From Kangiellaceae bacterium (lineage in GTDB: Bacteria; Pseudomonadota; Gammaproteobacteria; Enterobacterales; Kangiellaceae), in the NCBI GenBank assembly GCA_030148365.1, contig JASBTO010000007.1, forward strand, positions 1-31,912: DNA of 31,912 bases. The letters are read 5' to 3'. The notes under the pieces are model-generated. The model did no database searches, was not told where the DNA came from, and worked only from the letters and a program-made list of their open reading frames with translations. The number at the start of each line of letters is the position of its first letter. Within the stretch, counting starts at the first letter, position 1. Positions 28,932-31,912 of the stretch are shown in pieces. Made by a program: the position numbers and the translations under genes.

Positions 28932-29806
28932 TGAAAAAACTTTTTGTATCCCTGATGCTTGTGTTGTTCACGCTGCCGGCCATGGCTGGCCAGCGGATTG
29001 ACAAAAGTCTGGACGCGCCGGCAAACGCCCTGGTGGACATCCATAATGTCCGGGGTGATATCGAGATCCGCGGTTGGGATCAGGAGCGGGTTCAAATCCA
29101 GGGCATTCTTGATGAAGAAACCCGGGAGTTCATTTTCGAAACCCGCGGCGACACCATCGTCATCAAGGTGAAACTCAGGGACCGCAAGCATCTGCAGGGG
29201 CACGACGGCTCGCGGCTGGAGATTAACGTACCCCGGCAGGGCCGTGTCCGGTTTGACGGCGTCTCCACGGATCTGGATATCGAAGGCGTCCATGGCGGCC
29301 TGGACCTCAAAACCATCAGCGGCGACATAGATTTGCGCAAGGCGTCGGGCAAGATCATGCTGCAGAGCGTCAGTGGCGACCTGAGTCTGGACGATACGGA
29401 AGGCAGTTTTTACGTCAACAGTGTCAGTGGCGATCTGTCCGGCAATACCCGCAGCGATGACATTCATATTGAGACCGTCTCCGCGGACATCGACCTGTCG
29501 GCCAGCGAAGTCCGGGTGGCCGAGATTGCCAGCGTCTCCGGAGAAGTGGAAATTGGTTGTGCGCTCAAGCCGGGCGCCGATGTCCGGGTGACTTCCGTCA
29601 GTGGCGAAGTCATGCTGAGCCTGGCGGGCAACCCGGACGCACGGTTTGAGCTGGAGACCGGCCCCGGTGGCGACATCAGCAACCGGATTACCCGGGATCA
29701 GCCGAAAACCAACTTCATGCACGCCAGTGAGCTGGCTTTTTCGGTCGGTAAAGGGCAGAGCAAAGTGCTAATATCGACAGTATCCGGCTCCATCCGGATT
29801 GATTAG
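28931..29806 (+). CDS. Secreted DUF4097 beta-strand repeat protein
   Basis: A 291-residue exported protein with a signal peptide (about 1-20, KKLFVSLMLVLFTLPAMAG). After an N-terminal part (VDIHNVRGDIEIRGWDQERV) comes a series of short units of the form (T/S)-(V/I)-S-G/A-(D/E)-(I/L/V): TISGDIDL, SVSGDLSL, SVSGDLSG, TVSADIDL, SVSGEVEI, SVSGEVML and TVSGSIRI. This is the pattern of DUF4097 (putative adhesin/LiaG-like), likely a right-handed beta-helix or stacked strands. Its start overlaps the anti-sigma-like gene by one base. It is a plausible sensor, target or surface/periplasmic effector of the sigma factor; which one is unknown. Confidence 0.88.
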   Translation: MKKLFVSLMLVLFTLPAMAGQRIDKSLDAPANALVDIHNVRGDIEIRGWDQERVQIQGILDEETREFIFETRGDTIVIKVKLRDRKHLQGHDGSRLEINVPRQGRVRFDGVSTDLDIEGVHGGLDLKTISGDIDLRKASGKIMLQSVSGDLSLDDTEGSFYVNSVSGDLSGNTRSDDIHIETVSADIDLSASEVRVAEIASVSGEVEIGCALKPGADVRVTSVSGEVMLSLAGNPDARFELETGPGGDISNRITRDQPKTNFMHASELAFSVGKGQSKVLISTVSGSIRID

Positions 29807-29852
29807 GCTGAAATTTTTTGTAACGTCATGGTCGGGGTAATTTTACATTTGA

Positions 29853-29881
29853 TTGAAACTCCCCGGGCACGACTCTATCCA
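29853..29881 (+). promoter_or_regulatory. Weak candidate promoter of the TPR protein gene
   Basis: TTGAAA (29853-29858), 17 bases, TATCCA (29876-29881). It lies in the 125-base gap between the DUF4097 gene and the next gene. No terminator was seen after DUF4097, so readthrough from the sigma operon is also possible. Confidence 0.3.
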
Positions 29882-29931
29882 ATGTACCAAGGTGGTTGGC
29901 CCATCCAACAATTCAGAGCCCGGAAAGGACG

Positions 29932-31912
29932 ATGACAGGCATAGCAACTGAGCTCAGGCGAAGTCGACTGGTCAAGGTCGCCACCTTCTATGGCGCCATT
30001 TCCTGGCTGGTCATCCAGATCGCCGACGTTTTCTTTCCCATTCTGAGACTGCCGGGCTGGGCCATGACCGCGCTGGTTCTGGTCGCGGTACTGGGCTTCC
30101 CGCTGGCGCTGATCACCGCCTGGCTGCTTGATTTGTCACCTTTCGGTCTGTTTGGCCAACGTAACGTCCGGGGCGACGGCAAAGTCACCGTGGAGCCGGT
30201 CAGCACGACCACCCGCTTCATTGAACTGGGTCTGATATCACTGGTGTCAGTAGTTGTCGGCTATCTTTATTTCAGCGGCACTGGCGAATCGGCCATTCGC
30301 ACCGATCTGGCCGGCACCCCGAGCCTGTCATCGAGCCAGCCGGCTGACGGGAAAAAATCCATTGCCGTCCTGCCATTCGCGAATTTCAGTGATGATCCGG
30401 AAAACGAGTTTTTCGCCCTCGGCCTGTCTGAAGAATTGCTCAATGTCCTGGCTCGCGTCGAAGAACTCAAGGTCGCGGCCCGGACTTCGTCTTTTGAGTT
30501 CAAGGATGCCAACGTCAATGTGCGGACCATCGCCAACCGTCTGGGCGTGGATTACGTGCTTGAGGGCAGTGTCCGGCGCAGCGGCGATCAGATGCGGGTC
30601 ACGGCCCAGCTGATCAAGGCCGACGAGGATGGTCATGTATTTTCCCGGACCTGGGACCGGCCTTTTGCCGATCTGTTCAAGGTCCAGGATGAGATTGCCG
30701 AGGCGGTTCTCGAAGAGTTGCGGGTCACCCTGCTCGGCGAACAGCGGCAGGTGATCAGTGATCGGGATACCGAGGACCTGCTGGCCTTTGAAGCGTTCAC
30801 CAAAGGCCAGATTGAATTGCGCAAGCGCACGCCTGAGGCCATCGCTGACGCCCAGGCCCACTTCCGCCATGCTTTGGAACTGGATCCGGGTTTTGCCCGG
30901 GCCTATGTGGAACTCGCCAATGCCTACAGCCTGTCGATCACCTATTCCGGTATCGAGGCAACCGAGGTTAAACCGAAAGCGCTGACTGCCATTAATCGGG
31001 CCATGGAGCTGAAGCCGGATCTGGCTGAAGCCTATGCCGCCAAGGGACTGTTGCTGATGATCATCGGATACCAGCAGGATGGTCCGGAGCAGCAAACCAC
31101 CCTCGGTGAAGCGGGCGAAATGTTCGAGCGCTCGATTGCCCTGAATCCCAACTACGCCGAAGCCTACAACTGGTACGGCAATATCCTCGAGGAAACCGGC
31201 GACACGGTCAAAGGCATGGCCTACCACAAAAAAGCCTTCGAACTGGATCCGGTGTCTTCGATCGCCAGCTTCAACCGGGCCGAAGATCTGATTGAAATGG
31301 GCCGGTATGACGAGGCGCTGTCCATTCACAAGGTGATGGTGACCCACAATCCGGACTATGGCGGTACCTACTACGTGCCCGCGGCGGTGTATCACAATGT
31401 CGGCAATCTCAACCAGGCCTACTCCTGGTATCAACGGGCCATGGAAAATGAAAATGATTTTGCCCGTTATGCCATGTTCAAGCTGTTGCTGGATCTGGAA
31501 GCATTTGACGAGGCGGAAAAGGCCATGGTCCAGGTCGTCGACAGCAAGGCGCACCCGAAAAAGGCGGCCTATCTGCAGATGGACTACCTCATTGCCCAGG
31601 GAAAGATCGAGGAACTCGCCAACTATATCCGCAATGAACTGCCGGACAATTTCGATGCCAACGAAAGATTGCTGTTCCAGGGCCTTGCCGCGGCCAATAC
31701 CCGTCAGTGGCCAGTCGCTGTCAGGGATTTGCAAGCGGCTATTGCGGCGATGGAGGGAAGCGGCAAGCACACCGGCAACTTCTGGCACATGCTGCAGTAT
31801 CTGATGCTGGCGCAGTCCTATCAGGAAACCGGCGATGAACTGCAGGCGGAAACGACCCTGAATCTGGTTGAAAACATGCTGGCGGAAAAAAAGGAAGCCG
31901 GTTTTGCCAATG
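29932..31912 (+). CDS. Membrane protein with TolB-like domain and TPR repeats (partial, 3' end outside window)
   Basis: At least 660 codons run to the window edge without a stop. Order: a conserved N-terminal membrane region with two segments (about 14-38, FYGAISWLVIQIADVFFPIL; about 44-67, LVAVLGFPLALITAWLLDL), a third segment (about 100-115), then a FlgO/TolB-like domain (about 141-260: KSIAVLPFANFSDDPENEFF, GLSEELLNVLARVEELKV, YVLEGSVRRSGDQMRVTAQL). TPR repeats follow from about 300 (AHFRHALELDPGFARAYVEL; MFERSIALNPNYAEAYNWYG; HKKAFELDPVSSIASFNRAE). This layout is common in Gammaproteobacteria, sometimes fused to an N-terminal DNA-binding or cyclase domain; neither is present here. AAGGA ends only 2 bases before ATG 29932, an unusually short spacing. 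The function is unknown; a scaffold or regulatory role is likely. Confidence 0.85.
   Translation, partial: MTGIATELRRSRLVKVATFYGAISWLVIQIADVFFPILRLPGWAMTALVLVAVLGFPLALITAWLLDLSPFGLFGQRNVRGDGKVTVEPVSTTTRFIELGLISLVSVVVGYLYFSGTGESAIRTDLAGTPSLSSSQPADGKKSIAVLPFANFSDDPENEFFALGLSEELLNVLARVEELKVAARTSSFEFKDANVNVRTIANRLGVDYVLEGSVRRSGDQMRVTAQLIKADEDGHVFSRTWDRPFADLFKVQDEIAEAVLEELRVTLLGEQRQVISDRDTEDLLAFEAFTKGQIELRKRTPEAIADAQAHFRHALELDPGFARAYVELANAYSLSITYSGIEATEVKPKALTAINRAMELKPDLAEAYAAKGLLLMIIGYQQDGPEQQTTLGEAGEMFERSIALNPNYAEAYNWYGNILEETGDTVKGMAYHKKAFELDPVSSIASFNRAEDLIEMGRYDEALSIHKVMVTHNPDYGGTYYVPAAVYHNVGNLNQAYSWYQRAMENENDFARYAMFKLLLDLEAFDEAEKAMVQVVDSKAHPKKAAYLQMDYLIAQGKIEELANYIRNELPDNFDANERLLFQGLAAANTRQWPVAVRDLQAAIAAMEGSGKHTGNFWHMLQYLMLAQSYQETGDELQAETTLNLVENMLAEKKEAGFAN

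Noticed and set aside
29807..29931. Possible terminator after the DUF4097 gene (six-T run near 29813)
   Set aside because: No hairpin precedes the T-run.
30328..31788. Minus-strand frame of 486 codons opposite the TolB/TPR gene
   Set aside because: Very long but lies entirely antisense to a frame with clear TolB-like and TPR motifs; the product resembles no family. Codon bias explains the absence of stops.
1..31912. CRISPR arrays, insertion sequences, phage genes, attachment sites
   Set aside because: No regularly spaced repeats, transposase, integrase or terminal inverted repeats with target duplications were seen on reading through.

Overview
This window looks like ordinary chromosome from a free-living, probably marine or aquatic, aerobic gammaproteobacterium. 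The main evidence is the gene order tRNA-Leu / rnr-rlmB-rpsF-rpsR-rplI-dnaB-alr, which is typical of Gammaproteobacteria. DusA, HtpX, PspA, outer-membrane phospholipase A and azurin support this. I cannot name a genus. I saw no insertion sequence, phage gene, CRISPR array or other clear sign of recent transfer.

Left part (1-11981): a tRNA-Leu(CAG) is read leftward from a strong stable-RNA type promoter and diverges from rnr. Then come RNase R, the 23S rRNA methyltransferase RlmB, the rpsF-rpsR-rplI ribosomal operon (own promoter, structured leader, strong terminator, no priB), the replicative helicase DnaB, alanine racemase, a YjbQ-family protein, a PepSY membrane protein, HtpX with a terminator, DusA, and a translationally abutting membrane-anchored protein of unknown function.

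Middle (11982-21934): pspA has what looks like a complete sigma-54 control region (enhancer-like palindrome plus -24/-12 element) and its own terminator, with no pspB, pspC or pspF visible. It is followed by a membrane-anchored SRPBCC/GyrI-like fusion, a large M16 metalloprotease lipoprotein that appears to start at TTG, and a DJ-1/PfpI protein. On the minus strand lie a CDP-alcohol phosphatidyltransferase and a HAD phosphatase that overlap by 4 nt, a plausible two-step phospholipid head-group unit. Outer-membrane phospholipase A (pldA) follows, converging on a DUF3298-type lipoprotein gene broken by a single-base frameshift, and then azurin.

Right part (21935-31912): an M20 dipeptidase diverges from a periplasmic metallo-beta-lactamase-fold hydrolase. 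Next are a small DUF465 protein, a PCuAC copper-chaperone lipoprotein, a DUF2333 membrane protein, and an AhpC-AhpD peroxide-reduction pair with an OxyR-like half site upstream. Last is a tightly overlapped set: ECF sigma factor, single-pass anti-sigma-like protein and secreted DUF4097 repeat protein, followed by the start of a membrane TolB-like/TPR protein that runs off the window.

Stress response of the cell envelope and redox/copper handling recur through the right two thirds (PspA, HtpX, PldA, azurin, PCuAC, AhpCD, ECF module). The best candidate for something under-described is the ECF sigma / anti-sigma-like / DUF4097 module at 27769-29806 with its neighbour. I did not find a wholly new system.
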